Assembly: GCA_001510575.1 (NCBI GenBank)
Contig: LNGK01000004.1
Span: 3,966,667-4,030,666, forward strand
Direction: 5' to 3'
Length of the DNA: 64,000 nucleotides
From: Knoxdaviesia capensis
Taxonomy: Eukaryota; Ascomycota; Sordariomycetes; Microascales; Gondwanamycetaceae
Shown here: in pieces, positions 1-10,556 of the stretch
Position numbering within the stretch: position 1 is the stretch's first letter
Layout: the number at the start of each line of letters is the position of its first letter
Notes under the pieces: generated by a model
Database searches by the model: none
The model's input: the letters and a program-made list of their open reading frames with translations, nothing else
What the model was told of the DNA's origin: nothing
Translations under genes and position numbers: made by a program

Positions 1-2928
1 CATGTGTAGAGTCATCAGCGCCGTGTTTGCGAGATCGTGGTACGAAGAGACGATGCGATCAAAGGCTCTGTAACAAAAACAAAACAAAAAAAAACCACAA
101 GTGTTAGTAACCATATGCAAAACGCGGAACATGTGTGAAGTTACATACTGCACCGTCTCCTGAGTCAACGGCAAATGAACCGGCCCCTCGTCCGTCGTTG
201 CCACCGCCGCGACTGCAGCCGTGGTTCCAACGTCATTCATCACCGACCAACGGCGGCTCTGACGCGCGGGTAAACTATTCCGCGACGAATCGGCCTCGCT
301 GCGGGTGATCAACCGCAAGCTCGCCAGCTTGACAGCCAGCCAGCGCATGCTGGTGTACAGCAGACACAGGGCAGCAATAGTATCGTGATCCTGAATAACG
401 TCGTTCGCCGGCACACGCGACTTGCCGAGCTGAGCCATCAGCGCCGCAATTTCCTTGTCGACGAGCTCATCCGATGGCGCCGACTGCTTCTCCTCGGCCC
501 AGATTTGCTTGATGATTTCATGCACGGGCCCGTCTTCCAGCGCTGTGCGCGCCGAGGCTCGCAGATTCGCCGTGTTGTGCTGCTGCTGTGCGGCAGCCGA
601 TTGTCCCAGCTGGTCATCGGCCTGCGCTTTGGCCACCAGGCTCTTATACCAGCTAAAGCACCGGTCATAGTACCGCACCATCTGGTTCAGCATCAGCGAG
701 CTAAGCGCCTGGTCGTGTGGAATCGTGCCCAACATACGACAGAACGCTGTGACAATAGTGAAGAAGGATGTAGTTCCCTTGAACACCGGTCGTCGCGCCA
801 CCAGGTCCCACTGTTGGTCCTGGATGAACGAGTCGGTCTCCGAGAACACCGACTCCGTGAGCTTTCCGAGAGACTCGTCCAGTTGGGGCTGGAACACATT
901 CATCAAGAAGTTGTCCAGGAACGAAGTGAGCGTACTCGTGGCCAGGTCCGATCCCGGCGGCACAATCTGTTTCAGGCGTTGGAGGAAGATGAGTGTAGGC
1001 GGCAGTAGCAGACTCATGTTGAACACTGAGGGTTCTACCAGCGATTTGTAGACACCAGACGTCGCGGCTGATGCGCCGTTGCGCATGTCCTGTCCGGCCG
1101 CCATACTCTTGCGAGAGGATGCCGCAACAAGGGACATTTTCTTGTCGGCGCCACTGCCACCACCGCCTGCCGCACCAGCCTTTCGAGTGCTATTCGTTGT
1201 CAATCCAGGAACCGCACTGCGGATAATGCCGTCCAAAGCCTCCATTTCCAAAGCCATTGCTATTGACTTCCCATCGGTCTCAGCCAGCTTGAACAGATTC
1301 TCGCGGTTGCTACCGTTGCGAGACAACGGACCATTCCCAAACGCGCCTCCGTTGTTTCCAGCCTGTCCGTTGAAATGGTACACATCAGCGTCCGTGGTAA
1401 CGTAGTAGTTCAACAGCGTGCGGATCTCGTTTTGGTAGAGCTTCCACAGTTCTTTGAAGCTCCCCAGCAATGCGCTGTTGCTGCCCATGCCCTCGCGCAT
1501 AATCAAGGCGCGGATCGACTCGTGGAACACGCGGTGGCCCTCGGCAATGGCCTCAAATTTGCCATATAGGGTCCACAGCAGGTCGTAGATGACTTCGGCT
1601 CGCATCTGCGTCTCCCGTCGGCCATAGATTCCCAGGCTGCGCGAACTGGATGACGCTCCACGCAGGGAGCTCGGGTGCCGCTGGTCGACTTCGTTGACGG
1701 TCTCGTTGACAACCGTAAACAGCTCCACGGGCAACCGTTGCTGCAGCGTCTCAGCGGCTGCCTGTAGTCTACCCAGTTTGTTCAGCGCTTCGACGAGCAG
1801 GCAGATGTAGTTAAAGGTATCGGATTCGGGGTTCTTCGCGGGATCTTCAGTGGCGGCGCGCTCAAAGTCCATGCCATCGAGAAGTTGGTGAAACGGTGGC
1901 AAAGACAAGCCTTCACCAAACGAGTCAGCACCCTGACGCTTCGAAATGCCCTGCCACCGCTCCTGACAGTAGGGAGATTTGAGGTACAGGTGTTCGTGCA
2001 GTTCTTCAACGAGAATGTCCATAAGCGCAGTCTCCTGGTTGGCGAGGTATCCGCGCAAGTCGTTGAGCGCACCAATGTCGTCGAGTTCGGGTTTGCGGAG
2101 TTTCCTCAAGGCGTTCTGCAACACGTCGACGGCGGTGAGAAACTGCTTCTCCGATATCCGCGCCTCAAGCTGGTCTGGCACAAGTCTCAGCTCATCCAGC
2201 TCGTCCAGAATCTCCAGCAGGCCATCGTACATCTGGGATGATGCCGAGAGCTTGCGAAGCTCGGGATCAGGGCTGCACAGGCTGGCTTTTGACAAGGCCA
2301 GAGAATCTTTCAGCGATCGGACTCGCTTCTGAGAGTGTTGGATGCTGTTTTGGATCTGATGGAAGGTTCCGATGGAGCTGTTGAATCCTTGATGGTGTTC
2401 GTGCACAATGTTCTTCAGCGACTCCTGCAGGTATCGTTGGGTTTGTTGGAAATAGCGGTATTCGTGGGCGCGGCCGACCGAGCTGGTATCGAGGAGCTGT
2501 AGGGCAAGTTGGACCGGCACACAATCAGATTTACACATGGAAGGCCACTCGTTCTTAATCTGCTCCAGCACCTGGTTGATCTGTCGTTCGGCGTTTGTCT
2601 CGGTTCGTCGGATGCGAGACGGTTCACGTGCTTGCGGGGGCTCTGGAGGCGGGGACCGGCCGGCTCGGCGAGTGGTCCCCACCTCCCGGGCGGGGCGGGA
2701 ACCGTTCCGCATGCCATTGGAAGCAACAGAAGCCGACGAGGAGTCGCCACGCCGACTACTGCTGTTGTACCGATCATTACCGTATCCGTCACCGTATGAG
2801 TCGTAGTCATCGCCGCGTCTCTCGGCGCCGCGTCCGGGGCGATCGGAAGATGGTTCGTCTAATCGGCCGAAGTTTCCGTAGCCGTTGCCGTCACGTGCAG
2901 CCGCCGGTAGTGCGTATCGTCTCGACAT
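1..2928 (-). CDS. sec8: Exocyst complex subunit Sec8 (C-terminus cut by window edge)
   Basis: Sec8 is a core subunit of the exocyst, which tethers secretory vesicles to the plasma membrane at growing hyphal tips and septa. The start codon is at 2926-2928. Exon 1 runs 2928..149 and joins exon 2 (67..1) through an intron with donor GTATGT (148-143) and acceptor CAG (70-68); the frame is kept (phase 2). About 949 residues are visible before the edge. The first ~100 residues are a Ser/Arg/Gly/Pro-rich disordered tail. After it come the Sec8-type helical regions, including LVEELHEHLYLKSPYC, very like the conserved Sec8 N-terminal domain, and a long coiled-coil stretch (LQESLKNIVNEHHQGFNSS). The gene is divergent from vps68 across 796 bp. 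Family assignment is firm; the missing C-terminus cannot be judged. Confidence 0.93.
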   Translation of the reverse strand, partial: MSRRYALPAAARDGNGYGNFGRLDEPSSDRPGRGAERRGDDYDSYGDGYGNDRYNSSSRRGDSSSASVASNGMRNGSRPAREVGTTRRAGRSPPPEPPQAREPSRIRRTETNAERQINQVLEQIKNEWPSMCKSDCVPVQLALQLLDTSSVGRAHEYRYFQQTQRYLQESLKNIVHEHHQGFNSSIGTFHQIQNSIQHSQKRVRSLKDSLALSKASLCSPDPELRKLSASSQMYDGLLEILDELDELRLVPDQLEARISEKQFLTAVDVLQNALRKLRKPELDDIGALNDLRGYLANQETALMDILVEELHEHLYLKSPYCQERWQGISKRQGADSFGEGLSLPPFHQLLDGMDFERAATEDPAKNPESDTFNYICLLVEALNKLGRLQAAAETLQQRLPVELFTVVNETVNEVDQRHPSSLRGASSSSRSLGIYGRRETQMRAEVIYDLLWTLYGKFEAIAEGHRVFHESIRALIMREGMGSNSALLGSFKELWKLYQNEIRTLLNYYVTTDADVYHFNGQAGNNGGAFGNGPLSRNGSNRENLFKLAETDGKSIAMALEMEALDGIIRSAVPGLTTNSTRKAGAAGGGGSGADKKMSLVAASSRKSMAAGQDMRNGASAATSGVYKSLVEPSVFNMSLLLPPTLIFLQRLKQIVPPGSDLATSTLTSFLDNFLMNVFQPQLDESLGKLTESVFSETDSFIQDQQWDLVARRPVFKGTTSFFTIVTAFCRMLGTIPHDQALSSLMLNQMVRYYDRCFSWYKSLVAKAQADDQLGQSAAAQQQHNTANLRASARTALEDGPVHEIIKQIWAEEKQSAPSDELVDKEIAALMAQLGKSRVPANDVIQDHDTIAALCLLYTSMRWLAVKLASLRLITRSEADSSRNSLPARQSRRWSVMNDVGTTAAVAAVATTDEGPVHLPLTQETVQYVTSHMFRVLHMVTNTCGFFLFCFCYRAFDRIVSSYHDLANTALMTLHM

Positions 2929-3724
2929 TGGAAGTATAGAATGTGGCGTATAAATGGTTGAGGAAGAGGGAAAAGGAGGGAAAGGGGGAGCCGCAACCAG
3001 CCCGTCAAGGGAATAGAGGAGCAGTAAACAAGAACTCAGGCAATAGAAAGTCAATAGATGATCTCATGTGCCATTATGTACCACTTCTCACGCAAGAAAG
3101 AAAAGAAACAGATACAAATTCAACACTGGGCCAGACTCGAAAACTGGCAACCAGCAACCATAAAGAGTGAAGTGGTGATGACTTGGATTGGATTGAAGCT
3201 GGAACTTGAAACGTGACGATTCAAGCGTTGAACTGCCAAAAACCGAAGCTCCCACGTGAATGCACATGATGGAAGACGTCAGTCAGCTTTTACGTAACCC
3301 ACGCGCCTTATGTCAGGCCTGACTAGCTGCATCCAGCCAATCAGACGTGCAGCAAGCTTTGGAGCTTTTTCAGCGGCGCTGTTTACGACAGCCTTGAAAG
3401 TCACTTGTCGTCAGCCTCCTCAATCTCAAATCAGCGATTAAAACCAGCGCTGTGTCGTCACTGTTTTCCGCAAGCTTCCTTCTCTAACAACCTGCTGATT
3501 TGCTCTTTGTCGCTTCTGGTTGTCTGTTCTTAATACTTATCAGTCTCTCTCTTAATACCCCGTGACTGCGCTCTCTCTCTGTGTTGACCTCGTATCCCTC
3601 CGACCTTCCCTCTTATCGCCTTTATCCTTCGGCCGGCTCGAAGCTCCAGCCATCCCGGACATCTGCGCCGGCTGTCCCCGACCCCCGAAAGTCGTCGTTA
3701 TTATCCTAGTCGATCTCGCACATC
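2929..3724. promoter_or_regulatory. Divergent sec8/vps68 promoter region
   Basis: These 796 bp separate two start codons on opposite strands. They hold a CACGTG E-box (3253-3258) and a CCAAT box in the form CCAATCA (3337-3343), the usual binding site of the fungal HAP/CBC complex. The last ~250 bp before vps68 are pyrimidine-rich, as in many ascomycete leaders. I see no further coding potential. Confidence 0.5.
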
Positions 3725-4492
3725 ATGGAAGACGAGCGCCTCTGGAGATTCCGCAAGCCGCAATGGCTTAACAGCGTTGTTGCGCGCAAAGCCGGTGTCT
3801 ACACGGCTGGTGGTCTGGTGAGTGCTTAACAGCCGCCCGAAGCAAACGGGTGATCCGGAGAGGGCCGACAACAGTCCGGGGGAGGACGCCGGATTATCGG
3901 CATTTCGGATGTTGATATCGGCGCGGAGGGTGCGGGGAACCTTGATCGGCGGGCTTGCTTCTAACCACAGATCTTACTGTACCTCTAGTTCGCCCTCGCC
4001 TTCTACGTAATGCTCGACTCGGCTGTGTGGTCCAAATCCCCCAACAACGGCACCGCCGATGTGCACGTTACCTTCGTCGACTGGCTCCCGCTGATATTCT
4101 CCAGCCTGGGCATGATCATCATCAACAACGTCGAGAAGCAGCGCCTCAGCTCTGACGCTCTCGGATACAGCGGCTCGAGTGTGGCCTTCCAGGCCCGTGT
4201 TGTGCTGTTCCTCGGCTTCGCGGCGCTGGCCGGTGGTATGGCCGGAGGTGTCACCGTGTTTGTGCTGAAGTACATCGTTCAGGGTGTGGGTATGCCGGCT
4301 CTGGGCATGGGTATTGAGAACGTTGTGGCGAATGCTCTCGTTGGTCTGAGGTATGATATACATTCATCTTCCTGTAGTCGTCTCTGTGCCATCCACTCCC
4401 CCTTCTAACGCCACCTTCTTCCATACAGCTCTGTCGTGCTATGGATCAGCCAGAACATGGAGGATGAGTACTCCTACAACCTCGCCCTATAA
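3725..4492 (+). CDS. vps68: Vps68, vacuolar protein sorting membrane protein (UPF0220/TMEM50 family)
   Basis: Three exons (3725..3817, 3989..4350, 4429..4492) give 172 residues. Donors are GTGAGT and GTATGA; acceptors are CTAG and ACAG. The first AG in intron 1 (ccacag, ~3970) would bring an immediate stop, so the second (3988) is used. Four hydrophobic segments match the UPF0220/Vps68 family: a helix at ~26-43, then DVHVTFVDWLPLIFSSLGM (family signature), then two more helices before the short tail ending YNLAL. In yeast Vps68 works with Vps55 in late-endosome to vacuole traffic and lipid homeostasis. The length is normal for the family (~170-190). The gene converges on aim24. Confidence 0.93.
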
Positions 4493-5035
4493 GCGGATCG
4501 CCCTCCAGCCTGTGTCACTCTCTCAAATCGTCATGTCGCTACGTTCAGGTCTCAACAACTGCACAAACCATGAAAGTTACATGCGCCTTTAAATTTCCCT
4601 AGCGTTCTTGTTGGACCTTACTGTTTTCCTCTATTTCGTTCCTTTACTCTTATGCCGATATTTTTTCTTTTTCTTTTGTCACCCTTGAGGCCTCATCTGC
4701 TTGTCATTTGTTCTTGGGTAGCTCATGTACACTTAATATGCACGCTCTTGCCGGATCATCTGTTCTTTATCCTATTGATTTTCTTATGTTTCCATGCTTT
4801 CTATGTTTGAGTATTTCTTACGTCCAAATCGCCCTAGTGGCCCTGATATAAGTTTAAGAGACAGAACGGAAGGTAATATAAAAAACAAAGGGAAATCGCA
4901 TTCTCCTATGAAGCTATGTCAATGGGAGTGAATGTGTAGTGGTTGGTTAATGTAGGAAGTGCTCTATGTCCTGCGCTGCTAGTCCTGCCATATTCATACA
5001 ATCAAGCTCTATGATACATACTGTTTTTCATCGTC
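4493..5035. other. Convergent 3' region between vps68 and aim24
   Basis: 543 bp between two stop codons facing each other. The sequence is T-rich after vps68 (4600-4700) and has AATATAAAAAAC near 4877, as expected of 3' untranslated regions and poly(A) signals. No gene is visible. Confidence 0.4.
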
Positions 5036-6333
5036 TTAGTGAACAAACTGTTTAAGATCCTTGACATCATCAAATGATACCTTGCCATCTTTTGTGACCG
5101 AGGCTACATGCAATGCCACAGGAGTGGTGTCAGGCTTGGCAGCACCCTCAACCTTCTTGGGCCGGGTCAGTAGTTCAACTGCCTCCGGAACCACGCCGGG
5201 CGGTGCCGTCGCAATCTCGGTGGCTTCATCGCGCGTCAGTGCATCAGCGATGCGCACACCGCGGCTTGACAGCAGCAGCGTGGACGGGCCCCGGAACTGG
5301 AGGAACAGGCGGTCACCCCAGATGGTACGGCGCAAGGCCATGCGGGCCGAATGCACGAAGCGAGTGACCAAGTCCCAGGTCGAGGTATCGCGCATAGCGC
5401 GCACGAACCGGATGTTGGCGAACCACGACGACACCGCCGCGGGGACCTGCAACCGGAATCCAGCACCGCTGGTACTCTTGAACCGGAACGGCAGCGGCGG
5501 ATTCTTAGACACGGCGTAGGCGACCACGTGGGACGGATGCGCCACAAACTCCTCGCCGGCGCCAAGCTTCAGTTCGTACACCTGGCCCGGCGCCGCCAGC
5601 GCCACCACTCCGCGGCCAGTCACCTCGGTGCTGCCCCAGTGGGCGAGGCCGAGACTGGCGCGCACACGCGGACTCAACCGCAGCGTGTGGCCGGTCCACG
5701 CCAGCACGGCGTTGCGCTGGCCGACCATCCAGTCGGTTGTGCCGTCGAGGTTGACAATGGTAAAGGAGGTAGTTGGAGATTTCGTGGCGATCAGGGCGGT
5801 GAGGGGTGTTACGGAGGATATCCGCTGGTACAGGAACGGGACGCCGAGAAAGGCGCGGGTGAACGGGGAGAGGATGGAGAGAGTCGATTGGGCCTGTCGA
5901 AAGCGATCAGTGGAGGGATAGTTAGCATTGGCCATACGAGAGTTCGAGGCTCGGCAGGAGTCTATTCATACATTGTCGGGCTTGCCAGCTACTGCTACAA
6001 GCGTGCCACGGCGGGTATAAAGTTGTTGTGAGGGAGAAAGAGAAACCGAGAGCATGGAGTATGGTGAGCCGATGACCTCAAATCTAGCATCTGCAGAGGG
6101 ATATATCTCGTCAGTTTCATTCATGTGGCCCAACCCTTTTCAAAGGTGACAATAAAGGACCCACCAGCACTATCGCGGGAAACGCCGTCGGAAAGCGCGC
6201 CGAACGCATCCCCCGATCCCGGAGTCCCGCCGGTCGTCGGGACGGCGTTTATTTGGATGCTTCGGAACTGCGCGCCGGCATTCAGCCATTGCCGGCCGCG
6301 CAGCAGCGTCGAGGGGCGGCGAGCAGCTATCAT
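5036..6333 (-). CDS. aim24: Aim24-family mitochondrial protein
   Basis: Three exons on the minus strand: 6333..6165, 6090..5972 and 5893..5036, giving 381 residues. Donors are GTGGGT (6164) and GTATGA (5971); acceptors are GCAG (6091) and ACAG (5894). A single-frame reading would start falsely at 5935 inside intron 2 and miss the family's N-terminal motif; the spliced model restores ARFEVIGSPYSMLSVSL and LYTRRGTLVAVAGKPDN, both typical of Aim24. The first ~40 residues are rich in Arg/Ser with no acids, a likely mitochondrial presequence. The body has the Aim24 (TRAP-like beta-roll) fold with AHWGSTEVTGRG and RRTIWGDRLFLQF. Aim24 supports inner-membrane organisation (MICOS, cristae) in yeast. 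Length is slightly short for fungal members (about 380-420). Confidence 0.9.
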
Positions 6334-7152
6334 GTTGCGCTGCCTTCTGTAGGGTGCCCAAAAAAAAGCTTCGGGGGAAATGGAAGCGAGTCAGATGGAG
6401 AGAAGGTCCTGGAGCTTTCAAATGCAAAGTGCACGGAAATTTCGCATGCTCTGATCTTGAGATTGATAGATGATGCTTTGATGTGGCTGGACGTGGCTAG
6501 TGGAATGTGGCGCTCTGGTTAGGGTTAGGGTTTGTCTTTCGGAACAATCCTGGCTGACTGCCAAAGTGAATCGCATGGAGATGTTGGGTAGCAAGGCCAC
6601 TCAGTGTCGACAAACTCAGCGACAGTATCTTTTTCCCGTACTAGCAACCACTGCTACGTACATAGAAGTCTGTAGAGTGCTTTTTTCACAGTCGCTGTCT
6701 TTCATTTCCCCTCTTCTTGACTCTTGCATTCAAAAGCCGTTTGATCGTCGTTGATCAGAATAACCGTTAGGGTTATACCCAGCGCGTTTGGCGCGCGTTT
6801 GCAGCTGGAGCCAATTGGTGGCGGTTGCCCAGCTACAAAATCGAAAAACAGCGTGAACCTTGTACCTGGACCCAGTAATTGCAGCCAAAAAATACACACG
6901 CAAAACGCACCAGCCAATGAAAGTGACCTGCAATTTCATGCATAAAACCAAAGTCCAAACCTCCCAAGCCTTTTCTTCCTTTTTCCAATAGCATCAAAAT
7001 ATGGCAATAGCTCCCGGATTTTCGAAACTTCCTCTCCGTGCCACTCATTTTTTGTTTATTTGCATTGCTTTCTTGTTTCTGAGCAGGGGAATTCCGGGAG
7101 GGTTCAGTGGTTCTCATTAGTTTGCCGGTTCTCTCGATCGATCGATTCCAAA
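6334..7152. promoter_or_regulatory. Divergent aim24/kinesin promoter with telobox motifs
   Basis: 819 bp between divergent start codons. It contains a tandem telomere-like motif, GGTTAGGGTTAGGGTTT (6517-6533), and a second TTAGGGTTA at 6767-6775. A CCAAT motif in CCAATGA lies at 6914-6918. No coding sequence beyond these two genes is apparent. Confidence 0.45.
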
Positions 7153-9814
7153 ATGTCTGTCCGGGTGGTGTCTCGAATTCGACCTCTGCTCGATTCCGAG
7201 CAAGAGACGGATGTGATTGTTCGAGCGGAAAAGTCCGAAGGCGGAGCGTGTGCGACGCTTGTCAAGATCCCGAATCCCAAGAACGAGGCCGAGGAGTTCT
7301 CGTTTGCCTTCAACAGCGTGTACGACCAGGCGACCACGCAAGAAACGCTGTTCACCGGCGAAGGTACGCACATGACACCGTCGACGCGACGAGAGCGCGA
7401 TATCGGGCGATGAAACCCTCCACTCACCGCTTGAACAATCTCTGGATTCATGCACTGTACTCGCGAGAGCTGATGCGCCGGCTTATCCATGCAACTGGCC
7501 TCCTCCATTGACACCCCCCCTATACATGTTGCACCTCCTTTGTCGGGCCCAACCTCCCTCCTTCCACTCCCTTTGCGACGCCATCTAATGCTCTGCTCTC
7601 TCTTCAACAGTTGCTCCCCATGTAAAGTCGCTATTCCAAGGCTTGGATGTCACCATCTTCGCCTATGGCGTCACCGGTACCGGAAAGACTCACACGATGC
7701 GTGGCGGTCTGAAGCTTGCCGACCGCGGGATTATCCCCCGCATGCTCAGCAACATTTTCCGACGCAGCAAGAAACTCATGCGTGACTCGGATGGTCGCAC
7801 TGTAGTCCAGGTTGCTCTTTCCTACTACGAGATCTATAACGACAAAGTCTTCGATTTGCTTGAACCGCCCGAGAAGCGAACACCATCGGGACTGCCCATC
7901 CGCGAGAAGAACGGAAAGTCGATTGTTGTCGGCCTGTCCGAACGGTCGTGTGAGGATCTGAGAGACTTCGAGCGTCTATACATTGAAGCGAACAACAACC
8001 GCGTGACTGCTTCGACTAAGCTCAATGCCCACAGCAGCCGAAGCCACGCCATCCTGCGTGTGAAACTAACCCAGACTACTGGCTCGACAGTCCGCGAAAG
8101 CACAGCCTCCGCCATTGATTTGGCCGGCTCGGAGGACAACCGCCGGACCGAGAACAACCGGGAGCGGCTTGTTGAGTCGGCCGCTATCAACAAGAGTCTG
8201 TTTGTTCTGAGCCAGTGCATCGATGCCATTTCGCGCGGAGACAAGCGGATTCCGTATCGCGAGTCGAAGATGACCCGGATCTTGTCATTGGGCCAGAACA
8301 ATGGAATCACTATCATGATTCTGAACCTGGCGCCGATGCGTAGCTACCATCTCGACACACTTAGCAGCCTCAACGTGTCGTCACGTGCAAAGAGAATCGA
8401 GGTGCGGGAGATCGAGAATGAGGTCGTGTTCAAGCAGGTGGTCCCGAAGTCCAGCACAACCACCGTGGCGAACTCGGGTGTGTCTACGACACCGGCACAC
8501 CGCCAGCCGCTACGAGCTCTTGCGAATGCCCATAGCCACCACAACGCCACCCTGGCTGCTCCACCGAAGCCGGCGCCCGCTGATCCGGCGCGGCCAGTGA
8601 AAGCTTTCAACGTCTATGCTGACCGGGGGAAGCCTGTGGCCGCGCCTTCAGCCCCGCGCGAGAAGCGTGTGTCTGGGGCCAACTCGGCTCTCCGTCGTTC
8701 CGCCGGAGGAAAGCGCTTATCTGGCACGGGATCGAAACTCCCCAGATCCGGCATTAATCTCCCGGCCAACATTGCCGGCTTGTCAGCCGAGCAGATCGAA
8801 GCCATCGTCGAGCGCAAGGTCGCAGAGTATCTCGAAGCCCACGCCAACCAATCATTGACCGCCGCGAGCCCCCCGCCTGCCCCGCAGGCTACGGCATCTC
8901 CTGGAGCAGACATCAACGATATCGTGCAACGGCGTCTGGAGGCACTGGAACGTCGTCTGGACCAGGACGACAGCCGTGGCGCTCGGGATGATATCCGATC
9001 CGATGGGATGCGCTATCTTATGGCGGCCAAGCAGTACAAGGCTGCCGGCGACCATGCGGCCACCCTGCGCATGTACGAGATGGCACTGCCGTTTTTCCCG
9101 CGCGAGCCGAACTTGAAGCGTCGCATCGAGAGACTTCGCGTCAAGCTGGGCCAGCAGCCGGCCCCGGAAAACCCGGCCTCTCCTAATCCCCCGCCGAGCA
9201 CCGAACCCGTGGAGCCTGCCCAGCCGCGCAATGCCGAGCGGAAGCGCCGGCGCGCTGTGCGGACCGCCCATGAGAACGATGAGGAGGAAGGCGATGATTA
9301 CGCTGACGATGACTACGAGGATGCCCCTGGTGGCGAGAACGACTCGGATGCGGACGGCGGCCGCAAACCCGCACATCGCCGGGCCAGAAAGCAGAAACGC
9401 GTGGCCCGGCACGCCTGTTCGGGAGCGACAGTCGCCGATGCTGGAGCGGAGAAGAAGAAGAGCAACAGCAACAACAGCAACAAGACGGCTGAGCCAACCG
9501 TTGCGACGGATGCTGCCGCAGCAGATGCGGCAGCAACCACCCCGCCGTCCCCGCGCGCCACCCAGCTTCTCGAGATTGTCAACTCGCGCGATGCGGCACG
9601 CATCCGCGGCCTGCCGGGATTCGGAGCGAAACGTGCTCAAGACCTCGTGGATTACCTTGCCCTGGACGTGCCTGACCCGGCTGCTGCTGCTGGCACAGCC
9701 CCGGGACCTGGGCAAGCGCAGCGCCGTCGCATTGAGACGCTGGCGCAGCTGCGGAGCGTTCCTGGCGTTGGAGCACGGACGGTTGAGCGCGCTTATGAGA
9801 GCTTAGCGGTTTAG
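7153..9814 (+). CDS. Kinesin-10 / Kid-type chromokinesin
   Basis: Two exons (7153..7363, 7611..9814) give 804 residues; the intron has donor GTACGC and acceptor ACAG. The start is MSVRVVSRIRPLL, the usual beginning of a motor domain. The motor spans ~1-325 with P-loop GVTGTGKT at 90-97, switch I NAHSSRSH at 209-216 and switch II DLAGSE at 240-245. The stalk is basic and low-complexity, with a helical segment near 420-510 and an acidic patch near 550-580. The C-terminus carries two helix-hairpin-helix units (~723-753, IRGLPGFGAKRAQDLVDYL; ~778-804, RSVPGVGARTVERAYESL), the DNA-binding arrangement of KIF22/Kid. This suggests a microtubule motor that binds chromatin in mitosis. The motor match is certain; the kinesin-10 placement rests on the HhH tail. 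Confidence 0.9.
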
Positions 9815-10556
9815 GGTTCAAGTGTTATTTCTTTTTGTCCTGAGAGACAAAGCAGTAGGTGAATGGAGAAGAAGGTAGTGGTTTCATGTCTTTTTGTGTG
9901 TGTCTTTCTGGTTTGTTTTAATGGCGTTTATTCTTGGTACACTATGGGTGCGTCCCCCCTTTAGGTCTAAAGGCTCTCTGGTTTAGGGTTTTGGCTCGGG
10001 TTACCCGGGATCTGGTGCATCATTGGAGTCTTCTTTGTGTAGGTTTGTTTTATTTTTGGGGTTCTCTTCTTTTTCTCTTCTTTCTGATTCCTTTTCAGCC
10101 TTGCTTGTTCTTTCAGACTTTTCTACTGCTATATTAATTGAGCCTTGCAGATTCCATGGATTGTTTTTGTTTGTTTAATACCGCCCGGCCGGCCTTATCT
10201 ACTTCAACCTTTTTTTCTTTGTCTTTAGACACCATGAGATTGAAGATACTGGCTGCTGAAAGGGAAGCTTAGAGTGGGCTGAGCCTGGTTTCTTTTTTTC
10301 CTCCTGTAAGAAATGCCTGGACCGAATTTGTTTGTCTTTGTTTGACAGCTTGATTTCCAGCATTTTCTTTTGGTAAGGCTTCAAAGACTGCATATAACAT
10401 GGCTGAGCCCATCGTCTGGATATGGGACAAAGGAGAGTTCTTCTTGTTTGGGCAAAAAGAACTCCAGGCCAGCAGGCGTCTTGGAAAACATAAAAGATCC
10501 TAATATCCCCAGAGCTGGAGATGTACTGGTCCTGGATTTTGATCTTCACACCCCCC
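9815..10556. other. Intergenic region, kinesin 3' end to ankyrin-like gene
   Basis: 742 bp, T-rich, with a TTTAGGGTT motif at 9982-9990. It probably carries the kinesin 3' UTR and the leader of the next gene. Short reading frames here show no codon bias or recognisable motif. Confidence 0.35.

Noticed and set aside
5894..5935. ATG at 5935 as the aim24 start
   Set aside because: It lies inside an intron; upstream exons restore the conserved N-terminal Aim24 block.
6517..6533. TTAGGG units as a telomere or chromosome end
   Set aside because: Only two or three units, embedded between housekeeping genes, with similar motifs scattered over the window.
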